A stretch of DNA of 64,000 nt from an uncultured Pelagibacteraceae bacterium (GCA_902624455.1 CACNXQ010000002.1:186155-250154), one strand, 5' to 3'. Positions 9,442 to 20,643 are shown, counted from the stretch's first letter. Notes: generated by a model from the sequence alone, not told the origin. Translations and numbers: made by a program.

Positions 9442-10863
9442 ATGATAGAGAGCCTGTCACTTGAAGATCAAGTTAATTTAATAAAAAAAAAAGAAATAAA
9501 AATAATAGAATTGGTTGATTTCTATTTAGATAGAATAGAAAAATATAACGGCACACTCAATGCGATAATAAATCTCAAAGATTTTGATGCGATCAGAGAT
9601 ATCGCAAACCTTAAAAACAAAAGCCTTGATAGTAATTTGCCGTTAAATGGTATTCCTTTTGCAATCAAAGATGTTTTCAACGTTGTAGAGTTTCCAACAA
9701 CAGAAGGCTTAAATATAAATAAGAACAGCCTACCAATGAATAACTCAATTTTTGTAAATCGATTACAAAAAAAAGGAGCAATAATAATTGGAAAAACCAA
9801 TACTTCTGAACTAGCAATCGGATCGCATACTGTTAATAAAATTTTTGGTCCTACTGCTAATCCATACAATCATTCTTTGAGTGCAGGAGGATCAAGTGGA
9901 GGTGCGGCAGCTGCAGTTTCTATGAATTTAGTGCCGTGTTCTGATGGAAGCGATATGATGGGTTCATGCAGGAATCCAGCAGCATTTACTAATCTCTATG
10001 GCTATAGACCTTCACCTGGCGTCATTCCAGAACTAAGAGAAAACAGTGTTGTTAAAAAGATGCCAATTTTGAGTACAACAGGAGTTATTGCAAGAATACC
10101 AAAGGATCTTTGCTATTACATGGATTGTATTGCTGGAAAAGACGAAAAAGATGAAAGATCAGCTGATATTAATTATTCATTTCTCGAGATAGATAATCTT
10201 GAAATACCAAAAATTTTTAAAATAGGCTGGTTAAATAATTTATGTGAGAAATATAATTTTGAAAATGAAATTTTAAGTATGTGCCACCAAGCATTAAAAA
10301 ACATTTCCAAAATTGAAAAAAAGATACAAGTTGAAATAAATAATGACGATCTCAGTACTGATTTGTTATGGAAAAATTGGACAACTATTAGATCAAAAAT
10401 TATATACGATGATTTAAGTGAGTCATTTGGTAGTAAGATTGAGCAATTATCAGAGCCCGCTCAGTGGGAGTATAATAATGGAATAAATATCAATAATGAT
10501 ATGTTAAGAGAGTCTTTAATGTGGGTTGAGAACGCTCAAACTTTGACAACAAAATTATTTAATCAATATGACCTGTTGGCAGTTCCGTCTGCTCAAGTGT
10601 TTCCATTTGATAAAAATTTATTCTCTCCCAAGTCCATATCAGGTAATCATGTAGATACATATCACAGATGGATGGAAATAACTATATTTGCAAGTTTATT
10701 TCAACTTCCATCGATTTCTATTCCAGTGGGATTTAATAAAAATAATCTTCCAATGGGAATGCAGTTGATTGCACCGTACAATGAAGACGCTAAACTATTA
10801 TCATTTGCTATGCTTTACGAAAACATGTTTAATCATTGTCAAAATAAGCCAAAAAGTTTTTAA
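9442..10863 (+). CDS. amidase signature family protein
   Basis: GIPFAIKD (Lys), SAGGSSGGAAAAVSMNLVPCSDGSDMMGSCRNPAAF Ser-cisSer core. Confidence 0.9.
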   Translation: MIESLSLEDQVNLIKKKEIKIIELVDFYLDRIEKYNGTLNAIINLKDFDAIRDIANLKNKSLDSNLPLNGIPFAIKDVFNVVEFPTTEGLNINKNSLPMNNSIFVNRLQKKGAIIIGKTNTSELAIGSHTVNKIFGPTANPYNHSLSAGGSSGGAAAAVSMNLVPCSDGSDMMGSCRNPAAFTNLYGYRPSPGVIPELRENSVVKKMPILSTTGVIARIPKDLCYYMDCIAGKDEKDERSADINYSFLEIDNLEIPKIFKIGWLNNLCEKYNFENEILSMCHQALKNISKIEKKIQVEINNDDLSTDLLWKNWTTIRSKIIYDDLSESFGSKIEQLSEPAQWEYNNGININNDMLRESLMWVENAQTLTTKLFNQYDLLAVPSAQVFPFDKNLFSPKSISGNHVDTYHRWMEITIFASLFQLPSISIPVGFNKNNLPMGMQLIAPYNEDAKLLSFAMLYENMFNHCQNKPKSF

Positions 10864-10875
10864 TTATTTTTCATC

Positions 10876-12042
10876 ATGACCGACAACATTATTTACAGCG
10901 AACCGAACAAAACACTAGTTACACAGGAAGACAATAAAGCCTTATGGAACCTTCCAAAGTATAGAAGAACTGGTTACCGCGATCTTTACAAAATTAATAG
11001 ATATGGATTAATTTTAAGGTCTGATCATGTTTTAAAGCTTAATAAAACTGAAAATAGTGACATTGAAAATATATCTTTAGTAAAAGATATGACTAACCAG
11101 TCATCTTTTTGTTCGTTAATCGTAGGTAAAGGCCAGACAATTTTATATGAAAAATTCGCAACAGATTTTCATCTGTCTCAACCTCAGACCATAATGTCAA
11201 TTACGAAAATGTTTATTAATTTATTGGTTGGAGAACTCGTCGAACAAAATATGATTGATCTTAATCAAACTGTATCTAAATATTTGCCAAACATTGGGAG
11301 TGGATATGCTGAAGCTACTATTCAAAATGTTTTAAATATGAATGTTAAGAATAATTACACTGAAGATTATACTGATCCTTTTTCTTCCTCATTTCTTCAA
11401 GAAAAAGTTGGTGGATGGCGTATACCTGACGAAGATGAAGAAAATACTTCTCAAGAAAACTTTTTAAATTCTATTGAGACGATTCCTGGAGAAACTCTTG
11501 AGAATGGTTTAGATCAAGCGCTTTATAAATCAGCAAATACAGATGTAATAGCAATGATCATTGAAAATATTACTAAGATTAGTCTAAGAGATCACCTCAT
11601 AAGAATTGTAGAGGCTGCTGGTTTTGAGGATGCATTATATATGGCAACAGATAGAGGTGGAATGCCATGGTTATCTGGAGGTGGATGCTTAACAACTAGA
11701 GATTTTCTTCGAATGGGGCTTTTATTTTCTAGAAGGGGCAAAGGCATCAAAAACAGATGTGTAGGATCAAAGAAATTTATAGAGTCCACACTTAAGGCTG
11801 ATGGTCCAAAATATATGAGGCTACTTGATAAACATTTTGTTTTTTATGCAAACCAAACTATGAAGTCGAACAATTGGATTGGACATTCAGGATATGGTGG
11901 ACAATTTCTAATGATCAATTTAGAAACAAATGTTGTGGCTGCTTTTTTTTCTGTACTTGAAACAAAATCAGCAACAGATGAAACTTATAAATCTAATATG
12001 ATACTTATGCTAGAAGAGATTACTTCAAAAGCTAATTTATAA
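10876..12042 (+). CDS. serine hydrolase (beta-lactamase/penicillin-binding-like family)
   Basis: MSITKMF (SxxK) motif, YKSANTDV, WIGHSGYGGQ near C-terminus. Confidence 0.8.
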   Translation: MTDNIIYSEPNKTLVTQEDNKALWNLPKYRRTGYRDLYKINRYGLILRSDHVLKLNKTENSDIENISLVKDMTNQSSFCSLIVGKGQTILYEKFATDFHLSQPQTIMSITKMFINLLVGELVEQNMIDLNQTVSKYLPNIGSGYAEATIQNVLNMNVKNNYTEDYTDPFSSSFLQEKVGGWRIPDEDEENTSQENFLNSIETIPGETLENGLDQALYKSANTDVIAMIIENITKISLRDHLIRIVEAAGFEDALYMATDRGGMPWLSGGGCLTTRDFLRMGLLFSRRGKGIKNRCVGSKKFIESTLKADGPKYMRLLDKHFVFYANQTMKSNNWIGHSGYGGQFLMINLETNVVAAFFSVLETKSATDETYKSNMILMLEEITSKANL

Positions 12043-12054
12043 AGGGAGTGTAAA

Positions 12055-12432
12055 ATGAGAGGTTTTGTAATGCTTGGCACTAATGATCTTATGAAAAGTA
12101 AAGCTTTTTATGATGAGCTATTATCTATTGTTGGCCTTAATAGTTTTTATGAAGATGATAAATGTATTGGATACGCAAGAAGTAAAGGTGACCCTATTGA
12201 ATTTTATATTACCCTCCCACAAAATGGTGAAGATGCTACATTTGGTAATGGAACTCAGGTTTCATTTCTTGCTGATAATAACAAACAGGTTGAAGAATTT
12301 CATGCAACCGCACTTAAGTTAGGTGCAACAAATGAAGGTGATCCAGGATTTAGATATCCTGGAGAATTTTATGCATACATGAGAGATCATAATAATAACA
12401 AATTATGTGCATATCACTTAACTGATGAATAG
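12055..12432 (+). CDS. VOC/glyoxalase superfamily protein
   Basis: 125 aa; FVMLGTNDLMKSKAFYDELL, RDHNNNKLCAYH typical of VOC dioxygenase-like proteins. Confidence 0.85.
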   Translation: MRGFVMLGTNDLMKSKAFYDELLSIVGLNSFYEDDKCIGYARSKGDPIEFYITLPQNGEDATFGNGTQVSFLADNNKQVEEFHATALKLGATNEGDPGFRYPGEFYAYMRDHNNNKLCAYHLTDE

Positions 12433-13417
12433 AGCGAATAGGATAAGGCTATTTAGATTTTTACTGATTACATCAATAATTTTAGTATTACCGATTATAT
12501 TTGTAATCCTAATTACGCTTCCCTATATTTTTAATAAAGTAAATATTGCTTTTCCAAATATTGATATTTCAGGAGATGTTCAAGAATATCTTGATATGCG
12601 AGAAAATAAATTTCCAGAACTTCATAAAGATGCAAAGAAAAAAATAATTTGGAGAGATAAAGATAAAAAGAATAAATCTGAATATTCACTTGTATTTTTA
12701 CACGGTGGTTTTGCCACAGGTCGTCAACAAGAAGAAACGCTCGTTAAAATTGCTGATAAGTTGAATGCGAACTTATTTATTTCACGTCTTGCTGGACATG
12801 GTTCAGGGTATCTTTCAACAAAAGAACTTAAAGCCGAAGATTATTTGTACGATATTGCAGAGTCAGTAAAAATTGGAAAAATAATAGGAGAAAAAGTCAT
12901 TCTTATGGGTTTTTCGGCTGGTGGTACATTTTCACTTATGGCAGCAAAGGATGATCAACTTTCAAAATATATCGATTATCTCGTCTTAGTTGCGCCCTAT
13001 ACACCTAGATTGTCTCCTATTTATTTTGTGGCCGCAACTGGACTATTTTTTAAGAAAACATATGAATTTAATTTTCCCAGTCTATTCAACTTATCTACTG
13101 ATGAATGGTCCCCTTTCTGGGTAAACAAATTCGACAGAAATTTCCCTAAAGAATTTTGGAAAGCTATGTATTCCGGTAATGACCTAAAGTATAAAAAAAC
13201 AAGTTTACCATTATTAATTTTTTACGAAGAAAAAGATAAGGTAGTTGGGGCTGACGGAGTAAAGAAAATATTTAGTAGTTGGACTGGTCCAAAAAAAATC
13301 CACAATTTAAATACTAATCAGGGTGGATTTAATAATCATGATATAATTGGAATTTTGGATAAAGAGCAAGATATCACCTACATCAAAGAGATTAGTAAAT
13401 GGATTTCAATTAATTGA
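12425..13417 (+). CDS. alpha/beta hydrolase, membrane-anchored
   Basis: N-terminal TM segment; LVFLHGGF, GFSAGG nucleophile elbow, NNHD near the C-terminus. Confidence 0.78.
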   Translation: MNRANRIRLFRFLLITSIILVLPIIFVILITLPYIFNKVNIAFPNIDISGDVQEYLDMRENKFPELHKDAKKKIIWRDKDKKNKSEYSLVFLHGGFATGRQQEETLVKIADKLNANLFISRLAGHGSGYLSTKELKAEDYLYDIAESVKIGKIIGEKVILMGFSAGGTFSLMAAKDDQLSKYIDYLVLVAPYTPRLSPIYFVAATGLFFKKTYEFNFPSLFNLSTDEWSPFWVNKFDRNFPKEFWKAMYSGNDLKYKKTSLPLLIFYEEKDKVVGADGVKKIFSSWTGPKKIHNLNTNQGGFNNHDIIGILDKEQDITYIKEISKWISIN

Positions 13418-14924
13418 TAAAATAATCTTTATATACTTGTCTTAATTTATTTTTTTGAACTTTACCCATAGAATTTCTTGGTAAGTGATCTAAGAAGAAT
13501 ATTTTTTTTGGCTGTTTAAACTTTGCTAATTTGTCATATAACTTTTCTAATATATCTTCCTCGCTTAGAATATTTGAAGTGTCATTAAAAACTACTGCGG
13601 CTACAACTGCTTCACCAAAATCTTTATGGTTAATTCCAAAAACAGCAGACTCATTCACTTGAGATATTTCATTAATTATTGTTTCAATTTCCTTTGGATA
13701 AACATTTAAACCTCCACTAATAATCATATCTTTATCCCTGCCAACAATTGTAAAATAACCATCATCATCTCTAGTTGCCAAGTCTCCAGTTATGAAATAA
13801 CCATCATTACTAAAAGAATCTTTAGTTTTATCTTCTAGTTTCCAGTATCCACTAAAAACATTATCTCCTTTAAGTTCGATTACACCAATATCCTTACCTT
13901 TAATATGTCTCCCTTTTTCATCTACTATTCTAATGTCGATGCCAGGGAGAGGTTTTCCAACAGTTCCAGGTTTTCGCTCTCCCTGGTATGGATTTGAAAT
14001 ATTCATGTTAGTTTCAGTCATCCCATAACGTTCGAGTATTTTTTTAGCGGTGCGTTTTTCAAATTCTATGTGTGTTTCTGCAAGTAATGGTGCTGAACCC
14101 GAAATAAATAATCTAACATTCTTAGTTAATTCATGATTCAGCTCTTCATTCGCTAAAAGTCTTGTATAAAAAGTTGGAACACCCATCATAGTTGTTACTT
14201 TTGGCATCCATTTAATTGCCTCACTTGCATCAAATTTTTCCAGAAATATCATTGAACCCCCTACCAGGGATAAAAGATTGCACGCAACAAATAATCCGTG
14301 AGTGTGATAGATTGGCAGCATATGAAGAAGAACGTCATCTTCACTGAATTTCCATGCATCTTTTAATACTTCTGCATTAGAGGATAAATTTTTATGAGTT
14401 AACATTGCGCCCTTAGACTTACCAGTAGTTCCTGAAGTATACAAAATTGCAGCTAAGTCATCCTTATCCCTATCAATTGGTGTAAACTGCTTCGATTGAT
14501 TTAATAAATTTTCTTTTAATGTACCACTCTCATCTTTATTCAAAGTGTAAATAACCGTATCTTTTTTAGAAGAAATACTATTAATGTTTTCCTTTTTAAT
14601 TTCATCTATAACAAATATTTTAGGCTCGGCATCCTCAATAAAATATTGAAGTTCAGAAGTGGTATAACCAGTATTTAGAGGCAAATAGACTCCCCCAGCT
14701 TTTACTGTCGCAACATATATAGCCAACTGCAAATTATTTTTCTCAGCCTGAACTGCTACTCTATCTCCTGGCAAAAGACCTTTTTTAAGAAATAGATTTG
14801 CAATGCAATTAACAATTTCATGAAAGTCTTTGAATGTAACTTCTTGAAAATTGTTAATTAAAAAATTTTTTTTATTTGTTTCATTTGCCTTGAATAAAGT
14901 ATTGTAAAGATGGTTTTCACTCAT
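13410..14924 (-). CDS. matB: malonyl-CoA synthetase-like AMP-forming acyl-CoA ligase
   Basis: AMP-binding motif LYTSGTTGKSKGAMLTHKN; MatB-like RYGMTETNMNISNPYQGERKPGTVG. Confidence 0.75.
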   Translation of the reverse strand: MSENHLYNTLFKANETNKKNFLINNFQEVTFKDFHEIVNCIANLFLKKGLLPGDRVAVQAEKNNLQLAIYVATVKAGGVYLPLNTGYTTSELQYFIEDAEPKIFVIDEIKKENINSISSKKDTVIYTLNKDESGTLKENLLNQSKQFTPIDRDKDDLAAILYTSGTTGKSKGAMLTHKNLSSNAEVLKDAWKFSEDDVLLHMLPIYHTHGLFVACNLLSLVGGSMIFLEKFDASEAIKWMPKVTTMMGVPTFYTRLLANEELNHELTKNVRLFISGSAPLLAETHIEFEKRTAKKILERYGMTETNMNISNPYQGERKPGTVGKPLPGIDIRIVDEKGRHIKGKDIGVIELKGDNVFSGYWKLEDKTKDSFSNDGYFITGDLATRDDDGYFTIVGRDKDMIISGGLNVYPKEIETIINEISQVNESAVFGINHKDFGEAVVAAVVFNDTSNILSEEDILEKLYDKLAKFKQPKKIFFLDHLPRNSMGKVQKNKLRQVYKDYFIN

Positions 14925-16071
14925 TTAACATTGCCTCAAAAACATGATCACTTAAATCTGATAAACTTTCTTCATTTATTTTAATGCCTAGACCAGGAGA
15001 ATTATTTGGTATTAATTTATTATTCTCATTTTTAAATGCAGGTTCACAATAATCTTTTGACTGAGCTATATGTTCTATAAATATTTCAGCCATATCTGAA
15101 TTGGTCATAATAGAACATACATGTACCATAGCTGCAGCAGAAACAGACATTGAATTCCAACAGTGCGGTGAAATCAAAATATTTTCTGTCTTAGCAATTT
15201 TTGATATTTCAAGCATTTCAACTAAACCTCCTACACAAGAAATATCTGGATTAAATATATCTGCAGCATTTCTTAGAATTAGCTCGTTAAAATGATTTAT
15301 GCCACATTGTTTTTCACCAGTTACAATTTTTGAAGTACAATCAATTTTTAATTCAACCAATTTACTTATGTCTTCTCCATCAACAGGCTCTTCAATCCAA
15401 TAAGGATTAGCAAAAGATATTTCGTCCATAAATTTTTTTGTCTCTGTAAAATTACTTGGAACAGCAAGATCAAGCATTAATCTAACTTTCGGACCTATAA
15501 GATTAATTACTTTTGTCACAAAATTTATTGAATTTTCAAAATCTCTATTTTGAAAGGGGTAAATTTTAATTGCTTTGCTTCCATATTCTACCAGCTCCCT
15601 GACTCTATTCATAATAACATCGTCATTATGATTTTTACTGCTCCAGCACGTTGTATAATAAGTTACTGGTCTACTCGGTTCATCACTCAAGATCGAGTAA
15701 ATGGGAAGGCCTTTGATTTTTCCTGACATATCCCATAAGGCAATTTCGATAGCGCTAGTTGCCGCACAAAAGTCTAAACTTTTATGATTGTCAGAAATTT
15801 CTGCCATTCGCTGCCTAAACTTTCGTATAGTTAAACTTTCTAATTTAGAAATATCTTCAATTAGTCTCTCTATTATTTGGGCAATTCCTTTTTCACGATA
15901 TTTGATGGAAAATGCTTCTCCCCACCCTTCTAGCCCATCTGAAGAGCAAAGTTTTATGATGATAAAGGGCTTAATTTGTGTCCAACCATCTTTACTCTCA
16001 ATATTTTTAGTAATAAATATTTTGAAATTAGATAGTTGCCCTACATTTATATCTAAATCCATAAATTGCAT
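14917..16071 (-). CDS. mandelate racemase/muconate lactonizing enzyme family protein (enolase superfamily)
   Basis: KIYPFQNRD, LMLDLAVPSN, WIEEPV, GEKQCG, NPDISCVGG barrel motifs. Confidence 0.85.
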   Translation of the reverse strand: MQFMDLDINVGQLSNFKIFITKNIESKDGWTQIKPFIIIKLCSSDGLEGWGEAFSIKYREKGIAQIIERLIEDISKLESLTIRKFRQRMAEISDNHKSLDFCAATSAIEIALWDMSGKIKGLPIYSILSDEPSRPVTYYTTCWSSKNHNDDVIMNRVRELVEYGSKAIKIYPFQNRDFENSINFVTKVINLIGPKVRLMLDLAVPSNFTETKKFMDEISFANPYWIEEPVDGEDISKLVELKIDCTSKIVTGEKQCGINHFNELILRNAADIFNPDISCVGGLVEMLEISKIAKTENILISPHCWNSMSVSAAAMVHVCSIMTNSDMAEIFIEHIAQSKDYCEPAFKNENNKLIPNNSPGLGIKINEESLSDLSDHVFEAMLNE

Positions 16072-16130
16072 TCTAACTTAATTCTAAAATTTGGACTTTA
16101 ACATATATAAAAAAGCTTTTATGTTAAATT

Positions 16131-16625
16131 ATGAGTTCAAAGTTAATTGTCGGTGCTGGGTGTTTTTGGGGAGTTGAAGCGCTATTTGAAGAAATGCCAG
16201 GAGTCATTAATGTGGTCTCAGGATATTGTGGTGGACACACTGTAAATCCTACATACGAAACTATTTGCACTGGAGCCACTGGCCATATTGAAGTTGTTGA
16301 AATTGAGTACGACAGCACATTAACAAGTTTTAATGATTTGCTTGAAAAATTTTTCTTTATTCATGACCCCACTCAGTTTAATAGACAAGGACCAGATATT
16401 GGTGAACAGTATAAGTCTGTGATTTTCTATAATTCAGAAGAAGAAAAGAGATTGGCGGCAAGTAAAATAGAACAGATTGATGCATCTGGTGAACATCAAA
16501 ATAAAGTAGCAACAGAACTTAGAGAGGTAGCTACGTTTTATCCAGCAGAGGAATATCATCAGGACTTCATTAAAAAGAATGGAAAAGTTTGTTTTCATCA
16601 ACTTTACGTTGCTCAAAAATCTTAA
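16131..16625 (+). CDS. msrA: peptide-methionine (S)-S-oxide reductase
   Basis: GAGCFWGVEALFEEMPGVINVVSGYCGGHTVNPTYE active-site region. Confidence 0.95.
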   Translation: MSSKLIVGAGCFWGVEALFEEMPGVINVVSGYCGGHTVNPTYETICTGATGHIEVVEIEYDSTLTSFNDLLEKFFFIHDPTQFNRQGPDIGEQYKSVIFYNSEEEKRLAASKIEQIDASGEHQNKVATELREVATFYPAEEYHQDFIKKNGKVCFHQLYVAQKS

Positions 16626-16664
16626 TTAGAAGCGCTTATAATTTTTAATTATTCAGTAGATTTA

Positions 16665-16694
16665 TCCTAGCGCCAAATATTTCAGGCGCTAGGA
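16665..16694. terminator. terminator-like hairpin between convergent genes
   Basis: Perfect inverted repeat TCCTAGCGCC-(10 nt)-GGCGCTAGGA; lacks a clear U-tract on either strand. Confidence 0.5.
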
Positions 16695-16703
16695 ATTATA
16701 TAT

Positions 16704-18047
16704 TTAACCTTTTACTACTTCTCTTGTGTTGGCATTAAATGACTCAGTAAACGGTACATCAACTGTGACCGCATCCACTGGCTCACCAGGGTTATCAGCG
16801 TAAATATCAGGTAAATGGACCTTATATTTCTTACCAACTTCCCATTTTGGAAATCCATTAGCGTTAAGAGTTCCATCAAATGGAACATATCCCATTGCAA
16901 TGTTGACTCCTTTTTCAGGATGGAACCACGGAGAGGTAATAAATCCGCATGGATCACCACCTTCCTCAGGAGATACTAACCAAAAGTCTGGAGCGTATTC
17001 TTCAATTGGTTTTCCACCAATCTCCATACCGACTAATTGAAGTTTGTAGGGTTTACCACCTGCGGCAATATCAGCTTTCATTTTTTCGAGAGCTTCTTTC
17101 CCGACATAGTCACCTTTTTTAGCCCACTCACCTTTTCCTGACAATGAAACTTGATAACCTAGGTTGCACTGAAAAGGGTTATGTTCGTGATCCATATCTT
17201 GACCCCATGATAGAATTCCAGCTTGAATTCTTCTGTGGTGTGCTGGTGCGATTACCATCAAGTTATGTTTTTTTCCTGCCTCAAGAACTGCATCCCACAT
17301 ATCATCGGCATAAAGAGTTGCATTTCTTAGATAGATCTCATAGCCCGCTTCACCAGAGAAGCCAGACTGTGAAATAACACAGCTTCTGCCCCCAACTGTT
17401 GCTTCTGCAAGTCCGTAGAAAGGCATGTTATCAAGATCAACTTGATCACCGATTAGATCTTTCATGAGCGCAAGAGATTTTGGACCTTGGATTTGTACTG
17501 GACAAGCGTCAATCTCATCGATTTCAACATCAAATCTTTTATCAGCATTAACACCTTGGAGATACAATCCAATATCAGAGTCTGAGAGGCTGAACCAAAA
17601 TTCATCTTTTGAAATTCTAAGAAGAATTGGGTCATTTAAAACGCCACCTTTGTAATTACATAAAATCACGTAACGAGCTCTCATTGGTGAAATCTTAGTG
17701 GCATCACGTGTGATAACATAATCAGTGAATTTTTCAGCATCTGGACCCTTTACGCAGATTTGTCTTTCAACTGCAACATTCCACATAGTGACATGATTTT
17801 TAATTGCTTCGTACTCGACCATTGCGCCACCATCCTCTGGTTTTACGTAACCTCTAGGATGATAAATTCTATTGTATACAGTCGCTCTCCAGCAGCCAGC
17901 TTCCATTGATTTATGCCAATATGGTGATTTTCTTACTCTCGTTGATATTAACATTTCAACTTTTGTTGGTCCGCTCTGACGTAAATTGTACGGAACATGT
18001 CTGTCACTTTGGTCGACAGTTGTATTATGCTCTATTTTTTTAGACAT
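16704..18047 (-). CDS. GcvT/DmdA-family THF-dependent demethylase
   Basis: MWNVAVERQICVKGPDAEKFTDYVITRD, VQIQGPKSLALM, QSGFSGEAGYEIYLR; paralogous to the partial CDS at 1-830. Confidence 0.82.
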   Translation of the reverse strand: MSKKIEHNTTVDQSDRHVPYNLRQSGPTKVEMLISTRVRKSPYWHKSMEAGCWRATVYNRIYHPRGYVKPEDGGAMVEYEAIKNHVTMWNVAVERQICVKGPDAEKFTDYVITRDATKISPMRARYVILCNYKGGVLNDPILLRISKDEFWFSLSDSDIGLYLQGVNADKRFDVEIDEIDACPVQIQGPKSLALMKDLIGDQVDLDNMPFYGLAEATVGGRSCVISQSGFSGEAGYEIYLRNATLYADDMWDAVLEAGKKHNLMVIAPAHHRRIQAGILSWGQDMDHEHNPFQCNLGYQVSLSGKGEWAKKGDYVGKEALEKMKADIAAGGKPYKLQLVGMEIGGKPIEEYAPDFWLVSPEEGGDPCGFITSPWFHPEKGVNIAMGYVPFDGTLNANGFPKWEVGKKYKVHLPDIYADNPGEPVDAVTVDVPFTESFNANTREVVKG

Positions 18048-18780
18048 AGTAGTTCTCCTTTTGTAACCATTCGTTTGTTTTTTTTATTCCACCAAATGCA
18101 TAAATGTGAAAATGATCAACTTTATTTCTGAGTTCTTGAATTACATCATCAGGAGTCTGAACAGTCAATAAATCAAAGATCTTAGATGCATTTTTTTTTG
18201 CAAAATTTAAGGAGCCTTTCAAACCCACAAAACTTGCAAACTTGACTAGCGTTTTAACTGAAGCTGGTCCCGCTACACCAACATGAACTGGTAGTGGTGA
18301 GTCAGTAACAAATTTTGAAAGCGAATCTACGTCTTGAGACCATTGCGTAACAATATAATCAGCAAACGGAGTTTTTGATTTCATCGCTTCATCTATAGCT
18401 TCATCAGTCATATTCGGAGACCCTTCTGGATGTCCTGCTATTCCAATTTTGAGACCGTCAAATAATCCAGTTTCAATTAACTGCAATGAACAATGATAGT
18501 CACCAAGTATGTCTCTATCACCACCGATAATTAAAACTTGCTTGACACCTGCTGCCCTAACTTTTTCTACGTAGTCTTTTAACATATCTAAATTGGTAAT
18601 AGATCTCGCAGGAAAATGAGGTATCGGATTAAAACCTGACTCTGAGAGTGCTGCAGTTTGTTTTACAACATCTTCATAACCAGTTCCTGGCAGGAACGTA
18701 ATATAGATATCTTTGAGGTTAGGTAAGTCAGACAAATTGGACTGCGTGGTTACTTCCAATGAAAAATTCACATTTCCCAT
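18040..18780 (-). CDS. methylenetetrahydrofolate reductase family protein (MetF-like, short form)
   Basis: [37 protein letters not shown] barrel motifs; 246 aa. Confidence 0.85.
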   Translation of the reverse strand: MGNVNFSLEVTTQSNLSDLPNLKDIYITFLPGTGYEDVVKQTAALSESGFNPIPHFPARSITNLDMLKDYVEKVRAAGVKQVLIIGGDRDILGDYHCSLQLIETGLFDGLKIGIAGHPEGSPNMTDEAIDEAMKSKTPFADYIVTQWSQDVDSLSKFVTDSPLPVHVGVAGPASVKTLVKFASFVGLKGSLNFAKKNASKIFDLLTVQTPDDVIQELRNKVDHFHIYAFGGIKKTNEWLQKENYYV

Positions 18781-18972
18781 AAATTTTCACTAAAATATAC
18801 GCTTAAGCCACGCGATTATTCAGTATCATTGCTTGGCTTAATTTTGCAACGATCTGAGTCTCCTATTAATGAAATTTATGTAAATTTTATCTGTCTGACA
18901 ATACATTTTTCTAGACTCCATCTTCATAAATTCTTAAGTTGTCTACGTTTATTTGAAAAACCTAAGACCAAC

Positions 18973-20643
18973 ATGGAAGTTTTAAGTGATATAGAAATAG
19001 CTAGACGAAATGAAATGGCTCCAATTGAGGATATAGCCTCAAAAATCAACCTTAACCCTGACGGATTAATCAAGTTTGGTAACACAATAGCAAAAATTGA
19101 TACTGATGTAGCTGTAAAAGACTCTGGGAAAGTAGGCAAACTTATCCTCGTAACAGCAATTTCGCCAACTCCTGCAGGTGAAGGCAAGACAACAACCTCT
19201 GTGGGACTCAACGATGCTTTGAATAAAATAGGAGAGCAGTCTCTTGTTTGTCTTAGAGAGCCAAGTCTTGGTCCATGCTTTGGTGTAAAAGGAGGTGCGG
19301 CTGGTGGTGGTTACGCACAAGTTGTACCCATGGATAAAATAAATCTACATTTTACAGGCGATTTCCATGCTATTACTTCAGCTCATAACTTGCTGTCTTC
19401 AATGATAGACAACCATATTTACTGGGGTAATGAACTAGGGATAGATGTTAGAAGAGTTGTTTGGGGAAGAGTTGTTGACTTAAACGATAGAGCTTTAAGA
19501 AATGTAAATGTTAATCTGGGAGGCGTTGCTAACGGCTATCCTCGTGAAGATAAATTTGACATAACAGTTGCATCTGAAGTAATGGCAATCTTTTGTCTCT
19601 CCACAGACCTTAAAGACTTACAAGAAAGACTTGGTAATATTATAATTGGCTACACAAAAGATAGACAAGAAATTAGAGCTAGAGACATTAATGCTGATGG
19701 GGCAATGACGACACTACTCAAAGATGCATTTCTTCCAAACCTTGTTCAGACGCTTGAAAAAAATCCAGCAATTATTCATGGTGGACCTTTTGCTAATATT
19801 GCTCATGGTTGCAATTCTCTAGTTGCAACTCAAACAGCACTTAAGCTCAGTGATTATGTAGTTACAGAAGCTGGTTTTGGAGCGGACTTAGGGGCTGAAA
19901 AATTTTTGGACATTAAATGTCGTAAAGGAGACCTCAGTCCTTCAGCTATAACTATAGTTGCGACAGTAAGAGCCTTAAAAATGCATGGTGGAATGGACAA
20001 GAAAGATCTCAAAAACGAAAATATTGAAGCGCTAAAAAATGGGCTTACAAATCTAGAGCAACATATTACAAATATGCAGAAGTATGGAGTTCCCGTAACT
20101 GTTGCAATAAATCAATTTATTACAGATACAAATGATGAACTAGCAGTAATAACAGAGTGTTGTGAAAAGTTATCAGTAAAATCATTTAATTGCTCTCATT
20201 GGAGTGATGGGGGCGCAGGAGCAGAAGAATTAGCAAAACATATTGTTGAGATTACTAAAGAAAGTTCTAAAAAAATTAAGCAACTGTATCCAGATGAAAT
20301 GTCACTCTGGGAAAAAATGAAAACTATAGCAACAGAAATTTATGGAGCGAGTGACATTATAGCTGATCAAAAAGTGAGGAAACAATTTGATGAATTACAG
20401 GAAAAATACGGTCATTATCCGATTTGCGTTGCAAAAACACAGTATAGTTTCTCGACTGATCCAAATTTAAAGGGTGCTCCTAAGGGGCATGTTGTTCCAA
20501 TTAGAGAAGTAAGATTGGCAGCAGGAGCTGAATTTTTAGTTGTAGTTTGTGATAAAATAATGACCATGCCAGGCCTTCCAAGAGTACCAGCTGCAAACGC
20601 AATTCATCTAAATGATCAAGGGGATATTGAGGGATTATTTTAA
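18973..20643 (+). CDS. fhs: formate--tetrahydrofolate ligase
   Basis: [51 protein letters not shown]. Track ORF begins at 18829; internal ATG at 18973 ([11 protein letters not shown]) is in frame and better placed. Confidence 0.95.
   Translation: MEVLSDIEIARRNEMAPIEDIASKINLNPDGLIKFGNTIAKIDTDVAVKDSGKVGKLILVTAISPTPAGEGKTTTSVGLNDALNKIGEQSLVCLREPSLGPCFGVKGGAAGGGYAQVVPMDKINLHFTGDFHAITSAHNLLSSMIDNHIYWGNELGIDVRRVVWGRVVDLNDRALRNVNVNLGGVANGYPREDKFDITVASEVMAIFCLSTDLKDLQERLGNIIIGYTKDRQEIRARDINADGAMTTLLKDAFLPNLVQTLEKNPAIIHGGPFANIAHGCNSLVATQTALKLSDYVVTEAGFGADLGAEKFLDIKCRKGDLSPSAITIVATVRALKMHGGMDKKDLKNENIEALKNGLTNLEQHITNMQKYGVPVTVAINQFITDTNDELAVITECCEKLSVKSFNCSHWSDGGAGAEELAKHIVEITKESSKKIKQLYPDEMSLWEKMKTIATEIYGASDIIADQKVRKQFDELQEKYGHYPICVAKTQYSFSTDPNLKGAPKGHVVPIREVRLAAGAEFLVVVCDKIMTMPGLPRVPAANAIHLNDQGDIEGLF

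Noticed and set aside
9522-9869. 115-aa antisense ORF inside amidase
   Set aside because: Shadow of a well-supported amidase frame.
18829-18972. 48-residue N-terminal extension of Fhs in the ORF track
   Set aside because: Hydrophobic, non-Fhs-like; overlaps the divergent promoter region and inverted repeat. ATG at 18973 is preferred.
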